DNA of 64,000 bases. Source: Salinimicrobium sediminilitoris (lineage in GTDB: Bacteria > Bacteroidota > Bacteroidia > Flavobacteriales > Flavobacteriaceae). Below, piece after piece: positions 27,729 through 37,498 of this stretch (positions within the stretch are counted from its first letter, which is position 1; every line of letters begins with the position of its first letter). Made by a program: the position numbers and the translations under genes. The stretch covers positions 28,758 through 92,757 of the forward strand of contig NZ_JAIVCC010000007.1 in NCBI RefSeq assembly GCF_020866905.1, read 5' to 3'. The notes beneath the pieces were generated by a model that did no database searches, was not told the origin of the DNA, and saw only the letters and a program-made list of their open reading frames with translations.

Positions 27729-30329
27729 CTAAACAATAACTGATAAATTGAGTTTGGCTAGTATTTTTTGCGCTTCGAAGTGTTCAGGAACCTCTTCTAA
27801 AATATCTCTTGCTAATTTAGCAGCATATTCCTTCTGGGTATTGTGCAAATAAATCCAACCTAAATTCGTTTTATCCTCATTACTTATCTCTTCAAAATTA
27901 GAAGGTTTTGTAGCCAATTCTATAATTGTATTAGAAAGAATTTTTTTGTGCTCAGTACTTCTGAGAACCTTTAATCGAAGTAAATGGGAATATCTTTTTA
28001 ATAAATTACTTAATTCAATTTTGGAAGATTGTTCGACATTGCAAAGATTAATTATAGAATTTATTTCAGCTTCATAATCTTTCTTTTGTTTATATAATTT
28101 GATTAGTCTTTTCCAAGCAACTAATGATTGGTTCTCTTCTACTGCAGCGATATATTTATTACAAGCTTCTATTGCTTCATCAATGAAATTAAATTCCTCT
28201 AATAAAGTTGAGTACAATAAATATGTTTTTGGCCGTTTAAGGGAAAGATATTCCATTATTGGGATAAATTTGTCTATTTGTTCTACCTCGGAGGAAATAT
28301 CTTTAGCGACTTCTTGGAAAAATTTCGAGATTCTTTGCTCAATACCGCTTTCCAATTCTGTATTTCTTCCAACACCAAATTTCATTAAAATTCCCGCATC
28401 CTTTTTTATTGCGAATTGGTGAATGTCTGTTTTGAGCTTTTTTTCTGCGAATAATTGAGCACTAATTGGTAAACCTAAGAGAACTTCATTCTTTTGAGTA
28501 ACTGTTTTGTCAACAAGTGAAAATTTATAGAGCTCATCTATTGCACCTTCAACATTTATTCTTTCCTCAATTGTAGATTTTAAAACTGCTTCAAGCGCTA
28601 TTTTTGGAATTGAACTTCTCCATGATCCTAGAGTTAGAAAGACTCTTTTAGCTGCTGCGGAAAGCTGATTATAGGTTCGTTCGAACAATGCTTGAAGTAA
28701 ATTTTCTTGATCTGCCATTATTCTTTTTATGTCACCAAGTTTCTGTTCATTAGCAACTTGACCAAGAAGAATTTTAGCTACATAGGGATGTCCAGAAGAT
28801 TCTTCGAAGAGTTGGTCTATATATCTAGAAGTAACAATATCAAAAATTCCCAACTCTTTACTAACAGTAGTAATTAGTTCTTGGAATTCTTCATATTCCA
28901 TTCCGCCGACGTTTATGGGGTAATCAGCTTTAAATTCATTCATTCTTGAGGTAATTAAAACCTTGTTGGGTAACCGAATATGAGTATCCAGCCAATTAAA
29001 CATACTCAATTGGTCAACAACAGTTTCGAAATTGTCAAAGACAAAAAGTGAGCTTGTAGATTTATCTTGTAAACTTTGCTTAAACAACTCAACTTTTTCG
29101 TCTTCTTTTAATTTAGGGTCTTGAGGACCTATTAATTTGTTAAATACGTTAACAACATCTTTTATATCTAATATATCAGGCTGTACTTGTTTGGCACCTA
29201 AAGACATTAAATCAATATCACGTGAACTAAACCAAAAAATATTTTCAAAACGATCTTTGGAACAAAAATCTCTTAAAACTTTAATAGCCAAAGTGGTTTT
29301 TCCAATACCTCCTCTACCGATTAAAGTTATAATTGGATGCCTTTCATTATTTAAGATTTCGTTAAGCTCAGTTTCCAGTGATGCCCGGTTAATATAGACT
29401 GTTTGATTTTCTGGTATATTGGTAAAGCAGTTTTCAACTATTTTTAATTCCTCTAAGCCTTTTGTTTCGCTCTTGGGTAACGTACCAGGTGGTGTTAAAT
29501 ACTTTCTACCACTTTTAATAATTTTTGTTCCTGTTGAATAGGACAATGTTTCAAAATTTTCCTTTCTAAAAGATCCATTAGGAAAGAAAAATTCATTTAA
29601 TTCACTATCAGTGAAAATCAAATCTATTTTTATGGGCTCATTTATAAATGTATAAATTCCTGTTTCTAAACTAGCTCTAATTCCTGCAGCACTAGTCAAG
29701 TAGGCGAAATTATCGGTATGTTCTGATATTGCTGAAACTCTGTATTTCCCAGAAAGGTTTTGACTTAGGAAAGCCCATTGTAATTTAAAAGGTGAGAACC
29801 GTTCGCAAATAATTCTAAGTGAAGGACCCAATTTTTTATTTAATTCTGTGGCGATTTCAATTGTTATAGCTCCATGACCCCTAGTCTTATTTCTGAGATT
29901 GGCAAAATATCCAAACCAAGTTTTTAATTGTAGCTTATTAGTTCTAACCGAGGGATCTTGACCAATTATTTTTAGACAATCTATTATGGCAGTTACTGCA
30001 ATATTCTGCCAGCTATCTTTCGAAGTTTTATCATTAAGCTCCTTCGAATACTTATTGTATTCAATTTTCATTTCTTGAGATGAAGGGCCAGTGAGTAACT
30101 CATCTAAGCTACTGCTCCAATCACCTATGCCATTTGCACGGACTAATTTATAGTACTGGGTATATTTGTAATTTTTTTGAGATTCACCAAGTCCAGAAAG
30201 CATGAACAAGCAAGTTGACTTGGTTATAACCTCACCCAAATACATCAAACTATTAAAGTATGATATTTGTGAATCCTTCTTTTCCAACTCAATTCGGTCC
30301 CAAATTTTTTGAAGTAATTGATTTTTCAA
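27729..30329 (-). CDS. STAND NTPase (NB-ARC-like) with HEPN-like N-terminus and helical repeats; probable defence effector
   Basis: An 866-residue signal-transduction ATPase. The N-terminal 180 residues are helical and carry RNKTRGHG at 146-153, which resembles HEPN-type RNase motifs. A middle beta-rich segment spans about 185-290. The NTPase has Walker A GRGGIGKTT at 338-346, Walker B VFDNFE at 430-435 and the sensor-1-like VLITSR near 457. A winged-helix segment follows, then TPR-like helical repeats to the end (LLEEFNFIDEAIEACNKYI, LVAWKRLIKLYKQKKDYEAEI). This is the plan of STAND proteins in anti-phage defence: repeats sense, NTPase oligomerises, N-terminus acts. It is the third gene of the restriction operon. 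Confidence 0.82.
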   Translation of the reverse strand: MKNQLLQKIWDRIELEKKDSQISYFNSLMYLGEVITKSTCLFMLSGLGESQKNYKYTQYYKLVRANGIGDWSSSLDELLTGPSSQEMKIEYNKYSKELNDKTSKDSWQNIAVTAIIDCLKIIGQDPSVRTNKLQLKTWFGYFANLRNKTRGHGAITIEIATELNKKLGPSLRIICERFSPFKLQWAFLSQNLSGKYRVSAISEHTDNFAYLTSAAGIRASLETGIYTFINEPIKIDLIFTDSELNEFFFPNGSFRKENFETLSYSTGTKIIKSGRKYLTPPGTLPKSETKGLEELKIVENCFTNIPENQTVYINRASLETELNEILNNERHPIITLIGRGGIGKTTLAIKVLRDFCSKDRFENIFWFSSRDIDLMSLGAKQVQPDILDIKDVVNVFNKLIGPQDPKLKEDEKVELFKQSLQDKSTSSLFVFDNFETVVDQLSMFNWLDTHIRLPNKVLITSRMNEFKADYPINVGGMEYEEFQELITTVSKELGIFDIVTSRYIDQLFEESSGHPYVAKILLGQVANEQKLGDIKRIMADQENLLQALFERTYNQLSAAAKRVFLTLGSWRSSIPKIALEAVLKSTIEERINVEGAIDELYKFSLVDKTVTQKNEVLLGLPISAQLFAEKKLKTDIHQFAIKKDAGILMKFGVGRNTELESGIEQRISKFFQEVAKDISSEVEQIDKFIPIMEYLSLKRPKTYLLYSTLLEEFNFIDEAIEACNKYIAAVEENQSLVAWKRLIKLYKQKKDYEAEINSIINLCNVEQSSKIELSNLLKRYSHLLRLKVLRSTEHKKILSNTIIELATKPSNFEEISNEDKTNLGWIYLHNTQKEYAAKLARDILEEVPEHFEAQKILAKLNLSVIV

Positions 30330-30388
30330 AATATTTCTTTTTTCTAGTTTTAGTTTTTATCGATTATTCCAATCTGGAATCATTTTCA

Positions 30389-30982
30389 TTACATGTTCTT
30401 AATTTCCAGTAGATCCCTTATTCTCATTCCACTTTGGTAATTAGGTTCATTAGTTGATCTAATTAAGCAAGATGGATTGAGCTGGTTTCTTTTTATTTTA
30501 CTAATGAGTTGGTCTGAATTAAAAGGTCCGTGTTCTTGATAAAATTGCATATAGAAGAATTTATTCTGCGGTTCTAAAAAAGTCCTTTTCAAATATTTTA
30601 CTTCCAAATATCTGACCAGGTCTTCAAAACTATTTATAGAACCTTTGTATTTGCTCTCATTTACAAAAAAGGCATAACTCTTATCGCCATCTAAGTTCAT
30701 AACTAAAACATCTTCATTTTTGAAGGATTGCTTCATTAAAAAAGTCTGGGTTCCGTTTTCAATTAAGAGTGAGTCTGTATTAAGATATTCCCAATTTGCT
30801 TTGCTCACTAAACCATTTTCTGCAATTAATAGAATACCTCCATCACGAAAGATGTATGTGGTTTTTAAATCTTGTAGATCATTAATCAGGACCCATTGTT
30901 GATTTGTTATCAAAGTCAAGTCATCCAGTTTTTTACTGAATTTTTGAATTTTCGGTACTATATCAGATATAAAAGTTTTCAT
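30389..30982 (-). CDS. GYF_2 (DUF4339)-domain protein inside the restriction operon
   Basis: A 197-aa soluble protein. Residues about 25-110 are a beta-rich sensor-like module (NQQWVLINDLQDLKTTYIF, ISENGxVxKxxWEYL-like pattern, KSYAFFVNES). The C-terminal 55 residues, from FYMQFYQEHGPFNSDQLI, match the GYF_2/DUF4339 pattern (GPxxxxQL and a conserved aromatic). Such domains mediate protein contacts. It lies 5 bases after the restriction enzyme gene and 59 bases before the STAND gene, so it may bridge the two. Its role is inferred only from context. Confidence 0.7.
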   Translation of the reverse strand: MKTFISDIVPKIQKFSKKLDDLTLITNQQWVLINDLQDLKTTYIFRDGGILLIAENGLVSKANWEYLNTDSLLIENGTQTFLMKQSFKNEDVLVMNLDGDKSYAFFVNESKYKGSINSFEDLVRYLEVKYLKRTFLEPQNKFFYMQFYQEHGPFNSDQLISKIKRNQLNPSCLIRSTNEPNYQSGMRIRDLLEIKNM

Positions 30983-30987
30983 TATTA

Positions 30988-33900
30988 TTACTTAATTGAA
31001 TCTTCAACAATCTCAATCTCCTCCTCCGTCAACCCATAAAGCTCATAAACAAGCCGGTCGATTTCTGCTTCTAAAGAAGAAGTGTCGGCTGCGGGATTTT
31101 CATTTTTTAATTGAAGAATATTATCCACAAGTGTGATTATTACTTTATTATGATCCTGTTTTTTTGGTATTAGAAATTTTTCAATAGTAGTCTTCTTAAA
31201 TACAAATGCACCACCCGCCGTTTTTTCTCCTATTATTGAAAAGTAAAATTGGTATAATTTAGAATTAAACAGAGCGAGAATAAACTTTATAGGTATGGTA
31301 TCAGAAGTGAGGAAAAATGATGCACTCGTTAAAAGTTTCCGGTCTTGATCGAGGGAAAAATCCCAACCGCCTGAAATTAACCCCCAAACTATTTTTTCCC
31401 TATCAAACAACTCAACGTAACTAGCTGCACATCTTTGTAATGCATACCATTCATATCGTATTCCAGTTTCTGATTTATTTCTGCTTTCGAGTTTAGGTTT
31501 GAACGATAATAAATGATTATACTCTTCGGCATGGGAATGTTGAAATTCCTTTTCTGCAACTTCACTTGCTCCTTTAATATTATCATCATTTTGAAGTGGA
31601 AAATGCCATGGGACAAAGAGAAGTTTTAAATTGTTATTAGAAATTTTATATCTGTTGATGTCTTTCCCTCTAAGAAATGGCTTTGCTATATTTGAATCAT
31701 AAATAGATGATTTTTCCGATACGATAAAGGCATTGTCAAATCCTGTAGTAATTCCTCTTCTTATTTCAACAGTCTTATCGGCACTCAGTGGCTTACCCAA
31801 TTGCTTAAGCTTTGCAACTAAATTTTGCTCATCAATTTTAGAAAATAGCCACGAATTGTTCGAAAGTAATTTGGCGTCAAGAACTAACATTTCTTCTTTA
31901 TACCTCAAATTAAATTTTTCCTGGTCTATACTCTCCTCTTTAAACTCCAAATATTTAAAAGTTTTTGATGGAGTGTTTTTATCTATGTTTATTATAACAC
32001 TTGAGACTAGAGCTTCGTCAAAAATTGGAACTAATTCAAAATTTATAATTTCGTTGACATCGAAAGATTTTAAAAAACTTCGTAATGGTTTGCCGTATTC
32101 TGTATTGAAAAATTTATTTGTCGAAATGAAGGAAAAATTGCCTTTTTCCTGTAAAATTTTAAAAGCTCGTTCGAAAAAGAAGACGCTCAAATCAGCTGTC
32201 CCAGAATAAACTGAATACCATTCTCTAAAAATCACGGTTGCACCTTGTGATTTTCGCTGTTGAACATACGGCGGATTCCCAATCACCACATCAAAGCCCA
32301 CATAATCCCCGTTTTCATCCAGCACTTCGGGAAATTCAAAGCGCCACTCAAAGGCGTTTTCATAGATCTTGTTGTCTTTGATCTCCTGTATCTGGGTTTC
32401 CAGTTTTCTACTCTCTTTGGAGAGTTTCTCCAGCTTTTTGTTCCAGGCGGCTTTTTCCCTTTTTGACTGCTCAAACAGCTGAGTTTGGTTGGCCATTAAA
32501 AAGATCTCGCCTTTTACTTTCTCCAGCCTTTTTACCTTGGGATCATTTGTGGAGATCTCGCTCCTAAAGTCGTTCTTGATGTCGTGGATGATCTTTTCCA
32601 TCTCCCGCTTCTGCTCCTTGTTATGGGCGTTGCGATAGGTGTCCACGGCCACCCGGTAGCTGTCGATATTCCATTTGCTGTCTTTGAGCGCCTTGCTTAA
32701 GTCGGCATCCAGGTCAAACCGGGAGATGAGGGAGTTGCCGCATTTGATGTTGATGTCGATGTTCGGCAGCGTTTCCAGTTCTGTCTCATTCTTATAATAC
32801 GCGTTTTTCAGCAGTTCGATCCACAATCTCAGGCGGCAGATCTTGACAGAGTTCGGGTTGATGTCTACTCCAAAAAGGCAGTTTTCAATGATGTTCTGTT
32901 TCTCGTGGAAAAGCGCTTCCTGCACCCGTTGACTTTCCTTTCCGGAGGGATTGTATTCAAAAAGCTCCCCGTCGTCATCGGTCACGATGAGTTCGTCGTT
33001 GACCACTTCCACCTGGTATTCCTTCAGTCTTCTTCCGTGGCGATCCTGCAGGATATTCAGGTCATTCTTGATCGCGATCATCTCATTGAGCGCCGAAACC
33101 AGGAAATGCCCCGAGCCCACCGCGGGGTCACAGATCTTGAGGCTGTTGATGAGATCATTCGCCTCCTGCCGATCTTCTATTTTATCATAAAGCGCATCCA
33201 GGTCCTTACAGTTCCAGCCTTTGGTCTCATTGAATTTTTGCACCACGGCTTTCCTAATGGTCTCGCGGCACATGTACATGGTGATAAAGCCGGGCGTAAA
33301 GAAAGAGCCGTCCTTATAGCCGTTGATCTTTTCAAAAATAAGCCCCAGCACACTGGCGTTGATGAGCGTCTTGTTGTCTTCCTGTATGGTCTCGCCGCCT
33401 TCACTGCTAAAGTCGTAGGCGTTGAGAAACTCGAACAGGTACTCGAGCGCGTTGAGTTCGCCGCTGCGTTTCTTGCCTTTTTTATCCTTCAGCACGGTGG
33501 CGCTGTAAATGGGCAGCGTCTTGTCATCGCGCAGGTTGCTGATGAACAGCGTGGCGTGCTCAATATCTGTGGGCTCAAACAGCGAAGAGTTGAGATAAGG
33601 TACCTTCTCAAAAAGGGCTTTTACGTCTTCATTTCTTTCTGAAGCTTGCCGCGCCAGCACCTGAAAGAACAACGAGTTGAGATCGTCGTAATTATGGATC
33701 CTGTCGAGGCTTAAAAATTCATAGGATTTATCCCCTTTTTGATAGGTAAGTAACTGGGCTTCCAAAAGCTTCAGAAACAATATCCTGTTGAGCCACGTGA
33801 TGCTGAGTTCCAGTCCTACGGAAAAAAGCCTTTCTTCATGTGTTTCCCCAAACTGCGACGGCTGCTCCAGCCTCCCGATCTTATCCATGCTGTCCAGCTG

Positions 33901-34800
33901 AATGATCGCGTTCTCCAGAAAAGAACCGGTATTCCGCTGACCTTCCTTCTGGCGTTCGATGATCTTCTTGCCGCCCTGTTTGGTTTCGGTTAAACCGATG
34001 ATGTGCAGCAGTTCGCCATAAAAACGTTTGTCCAGGCTGTTACTGTCATTCAAAAATGGCAATTTCAGCAGGTGTTCCGGAGAGAGTAATTTGAACAGCG
34101 CGATGAGCTTATTGTCATCCTTCGGATTGTTATTCCGCAGCGGTTTTTCGTAATTCCGGATATCGAAGTACGTGAACTCCACTTCCTGCTGTATTTCAGC
34201 AATAAAAGGTTCGGCTATTTCGCGGTAGAAGAAGTCGGTCGTTTTCCCGGCCAGCCTTCCGGCTTCAAAATCGGTAAACTGAGCGACGAGTTTTTTGTTT
34301 TGTGCAAAGGCCTTTTCAAAGAAGTTGGCGTCAAAGATGAACCATTCGTTGATGTTTGTCGCCACCACATATTTCACCTCCAGGTTCTTATGCGAGAGGC
34401 GCTCCCGAAGATAATACAATACCAGCTCGTGAAATGCCTTGCAGTTGATCTTCTCCCGGCTAAGCATCTCGGCCCGGTTGGTGGGTTTCTTGGCTTCAAT
34501 GATAACCCCCACGCTGGATTTGGCCTTGTTCCCGTTATGAATAACAAGATCTGTGCGGCCTTTGGTATTGATAAAGTGGTGAGGATCGTAATACGTTTTT
34601 TTCAAAAAATCGGTCACCAGGTTCTTGTGGAACTCCTCACTTTCAGTATCATTCGTTCTGTCCAGCAGCTGAATGAGATTCTGCTTGAACTGCTCGATCT
34701 GCGAACGGTTCGGCTTGACCTTTAAAAAAGCTTTATTGAGTGCCTTACGCGGCTTAAGTATATGTAAGTTCCCTGTAGTTAAAGACTGTTCTGTCTGCAT
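30988..34800 (-). CDS. Type IIG (Eco57I-like) restriction-modification enzyme
   Basis: A 1270-residue bifunctional enzyme. The N-terminal endonuclease has the PD-(D/E)xK signature: Asp84 (GRTDLV), Glu102 and Lys104 (IIEAKKP). The N6-adenine methyltransferase has motif I DPAVGSG at 558-564 and motif IV NPPY at 842-845. A helical spacer lies between. The C-terminal 400 residues are the target-recognition domain. No separate specificity gene is needed. GC content drops sharply just after motif IV (near 32260), suggesting that the recognition part was exchanged. It is the first gene of a three-gene minus-strand operon. Confidence 0.9.
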   Translation of the reverse strand: MQTEQSLTTGNLHILKPRKALNKAFLKVKPNRSQIEQFKQNLIQLLDRTNDTESEEFHKNLVTDFLKKTYYDPHHFINTKGRTDLVIHNGNKAKSSVGVIIEAKKPTNRAEMLSREKINCKAFHELVLYYLRERLSHKNLEVKYVVATNINEWFIFDANFFEKAFAQNKKLVAQFTDFEAGRLAGKTTDFFYREIAEPFIAEIQQEVEFTYFDIRNYEKPLRNNNPKDDNKLIALFKLLSPEHLLKLPFLNDSNSLDKRFYGELLHIIGLTETKQGGKKIIERQKEGQRNTGSFLENAIIQLDSMDKIGRLEQPSQFGETHEERLFSVGLELSITWLNRILFLKLLEAQLLTYQKGDKSYEFLSLDRIHNYDDLNSLFFQVLARQASERNEDVKALFEKVPYLNSSLFEPTDIEHATLFISNLRDDKTLPIYSATVLKDKKGKKRSGELNALEYLFEFLNAYDFSSEGGETIQEDNKTLINASVLGLIFEKINGYKDGSFFTPGFITMYMCRETIRKAVVQKFNETKGWNCKDLDALYDKIEDRQEANDLINSLKICDPAVGSGHFLVSALNEMIAIKNDLNILQDRHGRRLKEYQVEVVNDELIVTDDDGELFEYNPSGKESQRVQEALFHEKQNIIENCLFGVDINPNSVKICRLRLWIELLKNAYYKNETELETLPNIDINIKCGNSLISRFDLDADLSKALKDSKWNIDSYRVAVDTYRNAHNKEQKREMEKIIHDIKNDFRSEISTNDPKVKRLEKVKGEIFLMANQTQLFEQSKREKAAWNKKLEKLSKESRKLETQIQEIKDNKIYENAFEWRFEFPEVLDENGDYVGFDVVIGNPPYVQQRKSQGATVIFREWYSVYSGTADLSVFFFERAFKILQEKGNFSFISTNKFFNTEYGKPLRSFLKSFDVNEIINFELVPIFDEALVSSVIINIDKNTPSKTFKYLEFKEESIDQEKFNLRYKEEMLVLDAKLLSNNSWLFSKIDEQNLVAKLKQLGKPLSADKTVEIRRGITTGFDNAFIVSEKSSIYDSNIAKPFLRGKDINRYKISNNNLKLLFVPWHFPLQNDDNIKGASEVAEKEFQHSHAEEYNHLLSFKPKLESRNKSETGIRYEWYALQRCAASYVELFDREKIVWGLISGGWDFSLDQDRKLLTSASFFLTSDTIPIKFILALFNSKLYQFYFSIIGEKTAGGAFVFKKTTIEKFLIPKKQDHNKVIITLVDNILQLKNENPAADTSSLEAEIDRLVYELYGLTEEEIEIVEDSIK

Positions 34801-35406
34801 GCAGAAATGGGGTTTAGCTGAAACTGCAAAAGCCTGTAGGGAAAACTTTTACCGGTCCTCTGTTAAAGAGGTCTTAAAAATAGTAATATTTCTAAGATAA
34901 TATAGCAATGGAGCTATGAAAAAGCTACTATTTTCTTACAGATGGGAAGTTTTTTCACAACAAACCCCGGCCTTTATTTTCATCTAATCTGCTTTTAAAA
35001 AGATCCCGGTGAAAAACATTTCCGCTGGGCGCCCTAGTACTTTCCGCCTTAAATATCTTCTTTTAAATAACCGGCAATTATGAGGGCATGAATATCCTTT
35101 GCAATTATTTTCTGAAAAAGCTTCTGAAAGTTCTTTTAAACAGAAGTACTTCTTCAAATCTATCCCTGTTCCTTTTACTGAGCATAAAGGCCCGCGTTGC
35201 TTTATAAAATCATTCTGAAGAATATTGCGCGTTCGTGCGGATAGGTGTTTATTTCCAACATCTTACCATTTTTGTTTAAACATTAATTCAAGGTGAAAAA
35301 GGTCAAACCCTTCAGAACACCTTTTTTCTGAGTTGGTTAAAAGAAAAAACATTGCCACACAGGTGACAATGTTTTTCTTCAGTTTTCAAATTGGATCAAG
35401 AGGGGC
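34801..35406. other. Intergenic region upstream of the restriction operon
   Basis: About 600 bases with no credible ORF. It should hold the minus-strand promoter of the restriction operon near 34810-34900, but no good TAnnTTTG match is seen there. The right end carries the terminator of the following lipoprotein gene. Confidence 0.5.
35343..35377 (-). terminator. Rho-independent terminator, possibly bidirectional
   Basis: Inverted repeat GAAAAAACATTG / CAATGTTTTTC with a 12-base loop. It lies 30 bases after the stop of the lipoprotein at 35407-36783 (minus strand); Ts flank it on both strands. Confidence 0.8.
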
Positions 35407-36783
35407 CTAGTTAGCACCTGTCATTTGAAGCTTTGGATCAATCGTAAAGGTTTTGGTGTTTTCTGCATTAATGATCCTAATTGTAATGTTGTAGCTTTCC
35501 AGTCCGCTCACATACTCATTCCTTACCTGGCCAACTATTAGCCTGTCATCTTTGGATATACTTTCCAGGATCATTGAACCTCCGTCTGGTTTGCGTTCAA
35601 CTTCTAAAATATCAATAATAACAGAATTATTTCCGTCTTTAGTTTGCCCACGCCAATAGACCTTCATACCTCTGTCTACCAGTGATGTGAAATTTTCCGG
35701 ATCCCCGGGATATCCGACGGGATTGCTCCTGTCGTCTGTAAAAATAATTTTGGTGTCCAGATTATCTTCATTAATGTTCTCGGTATCTACCGTGAGTAAA
35801 ATATTAGTATCTCTTGGAGTATCACCTTCCCCACAATTAATAAAGAGGTGTTCATATTCTGCAGTAGTTCCATCATCGTTCAACAAAGCCTGTACCTCAT
35901 TATAGCTTAAAGTACCGCTTTCCTTATAATCTCCTGCAGTTCCATAGTTACCTTCCCAGTCTTTAATGCTTATTTCATAATACAGGTAAGCTTCCCCGTT
36001 ACCTATACCTTCTCCAGGAGTAGGAACGGCCAGGCAAATAGGATTTGCATAATAATGTTCCCCCAGTCCTATAACAGGGGTTTGGTCCATATACAGGGGA
36101 GTACCGGCATTTGAAGTTCCCAGATAAAGATCAAGACTGTAATTAGCTGTATAATGCCTGCCATCATCTGCACAGTAATTGGCAAAGAAGCAAAGGCTGG
36201 AAACTTCGACAGTATTCAGGTCAAAGAGGTAATATCCATAAAGATTGACCTGCCGTTCATCAAAGCAAATTACAGGAACTTCCAGATAGGTTTTTGATCC
36301 TGCCTGAAGATTTTGGGAAATTGGCAGGGCCATACTAACAAATTCGGCAAACATACTCCCCGTCTTTGGAGCGGCCCAGATAATATCTCCCGGAGAACCT
36401 TCACTCCACACAACAAAATCTGTGATTGTTACAGAGACTGTCGCAGATCCTGCAGGAACTGGTATTTCAAGGTCATCACTAAAGGCCGTAAAGTAGCCGT
36501 TTTCATTTCCAAGGATATCCACAGTCACATTCACGGGAATTTCAGACTCTCCATAGGTTAGGGAGAGTTGAGCGTAGGCAGGAACTGCATCAGAACATTC
36601 AGGAGGATCTGTCACCCCCTGTTTATTAGCAGATTTGTTCATCATATTGTTGAAAACAGGCTGCAGAGATAATACAGCTACCTGTTGGGGAACTACAGGA
36701 TCTGCGGATTCATCTCCACTACATGAAAGAAAAAAGATCATGATTGCGGGCAAATAAAGAAAGTAACTTTTAAAAGTTCTCAT
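35407..36783 (-). CDS. Hypothetical surface lipoprotein, 458 aa
   Basis: Lipobox FFLSC (Cys21). The mature protein is beta-rich. Around residues 75-150 it has PVNVTVDILGNENGYFTAF followed by PAGSATVSVTITDFVVW, an Ig-like or carboxypeptidase-regulatory fold of the kind found in DUF4382-like proteins. Many aromatic and Gly/Thr residues fit a surface-exposed protein. No catalytic motif is seen. A T-rich terminator hairpin follows. Confidence 0.78.
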   Translation of the reverse strand: MRTFKSYFLYLPAIMIFFLSCSGDESADPVVPQQVAVLSLQPVFNNMMNKSANKQGVTDPPECSDAVPAYAQLSLTYGESEIPVNVTVDILGNENGYFTAFSDDLEIPVPAGSATVSVTITDFVVWSEGSPGDIIWAAPKTGSMFAEFVSMALPISQNLQAGSKTYLEVPVICFDERQVNLYGYYLFDLNTVEVSSLCFFANYCADDGRHYTANYSLDLYLGTSNAGTPLYMDQTPVIGLGEHYYANPICLAVPTPGEGIGNGEAYLYYEISIKDWEGNYGTAGDYKESGTLSYNEVQALLNDDGTTAEYEHLFINCGEGDTPRDTNILLTVDTENINEDNLDTKIIFTDDRSNPVGYPGDPENFTSLVDRGMKVYWRGQTKDGNNSVIIDILEVERKPDGGSMILESISKDDRLIVGQVRNEYVSGLESYNITIRIINAENTKTFTIDPKLQMTGAN

Positions 36784-37305
36784 AATTTTGATTTTAGATT
36801 AATATTCAGATAGGTTGTTTTTTGCTTTAATCCTGAAAAATATGCACGCTTTTATTCAAGAGGTGAATATTGCTGTAAGGCCTAAAAATCCAGCTGCTGT
36901 ATCTGTCCCTTTTATCTACAAAAAGAAGAGCGGGATAATATAGATTTAAGGTGCTTATCTCATAAAACCACTAAGGTCCTGTTAACAAAGTGCCTAAAAA
37001 TTACTTATGGGGGATTGATATAGAAAACAGAGTTTGAAGTTTCCCTGTCTATTGTTGTTTAGATTTTAAGATAAGACTTAACAAATCCTATTTTTTCAGA
37101 AAAAAAAGGCGGACATACGTCCACCCTTTTTTGCTCCAAATCTATCATGAACTTAACCTACTTAGGTGATGGTACTATTAAATTACATAAGAAGAAGATA
37201 GAGGAGAAAATTTTTAGATCAACGCCCTGTAAATCTGTTAAAGTACTGTATTATAGATTGTTAATGTGGGAATTTCTGTTTTTTAATAGGAAAGTTTCAG
37301 CTAGA
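36784..37305. other. Intergenic region with terminator
   Basis: No ORF is credible. It contains an imperfect hairpin at 37102-37132 between A- and T-runs. The left part should hold the promoter of the surface lipoprotein. Confidence 0.45.
37102..37132 (-). terminator. Imperfect terminator hairpin
   Basis: AAAGGCGGAC / GTCCACCCTTT around ATAC, with one mismatch and a bulge, and T-runs on both strands. It lies downstream of the pseudogene fragment on the minus strand. Confidence 0.45.
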
Positions 37306-37498
37306 TACTTTTTTCCATGGATCTCCGGAATATCAATTTTCTTCCCGTTAACTTCTTTTGTTTCCCACGGAAAAAGTTTATCTGTATAGCTACTGTTTCC
37401 GAAGTCAAAAAGATCCCTTAGATCAAACACCTGAAGATCCCCAAAAGGTTCCAATTATCTGCCCTTTTTGGAGGCAATGCGATCATTTCAGAATAAAA
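37306..37498 (-). pseudogene. Fragment of a HEPN-like gene (C-terminal part)
   Basis: The translated fragment contains LQVFDLRDLFDFGNSSYTDK then LFPWETKEVNGKKID, matching FQVFDLRDLLEFGNSSYTDK and LFPSETIEVNGRKID of the intact gene at 40385-41290. Upstream DNA (TCTGCCCTTTTT, CAGAATAAAATTC) also aligns. The sequence breaks off at AATAAAA and resumes at 38103, so the copy was split by an insertion. Deletion has also removed the HEPN motif region. Confidence 0.8.

Noticed and set aside
32905..33642. 245-residue plus-strand ORF
   Set aside because: It is antisense to the methylase gene in its GC-rich part, where stop codons are scarce; the minus-strand product has all enzyme motifs.
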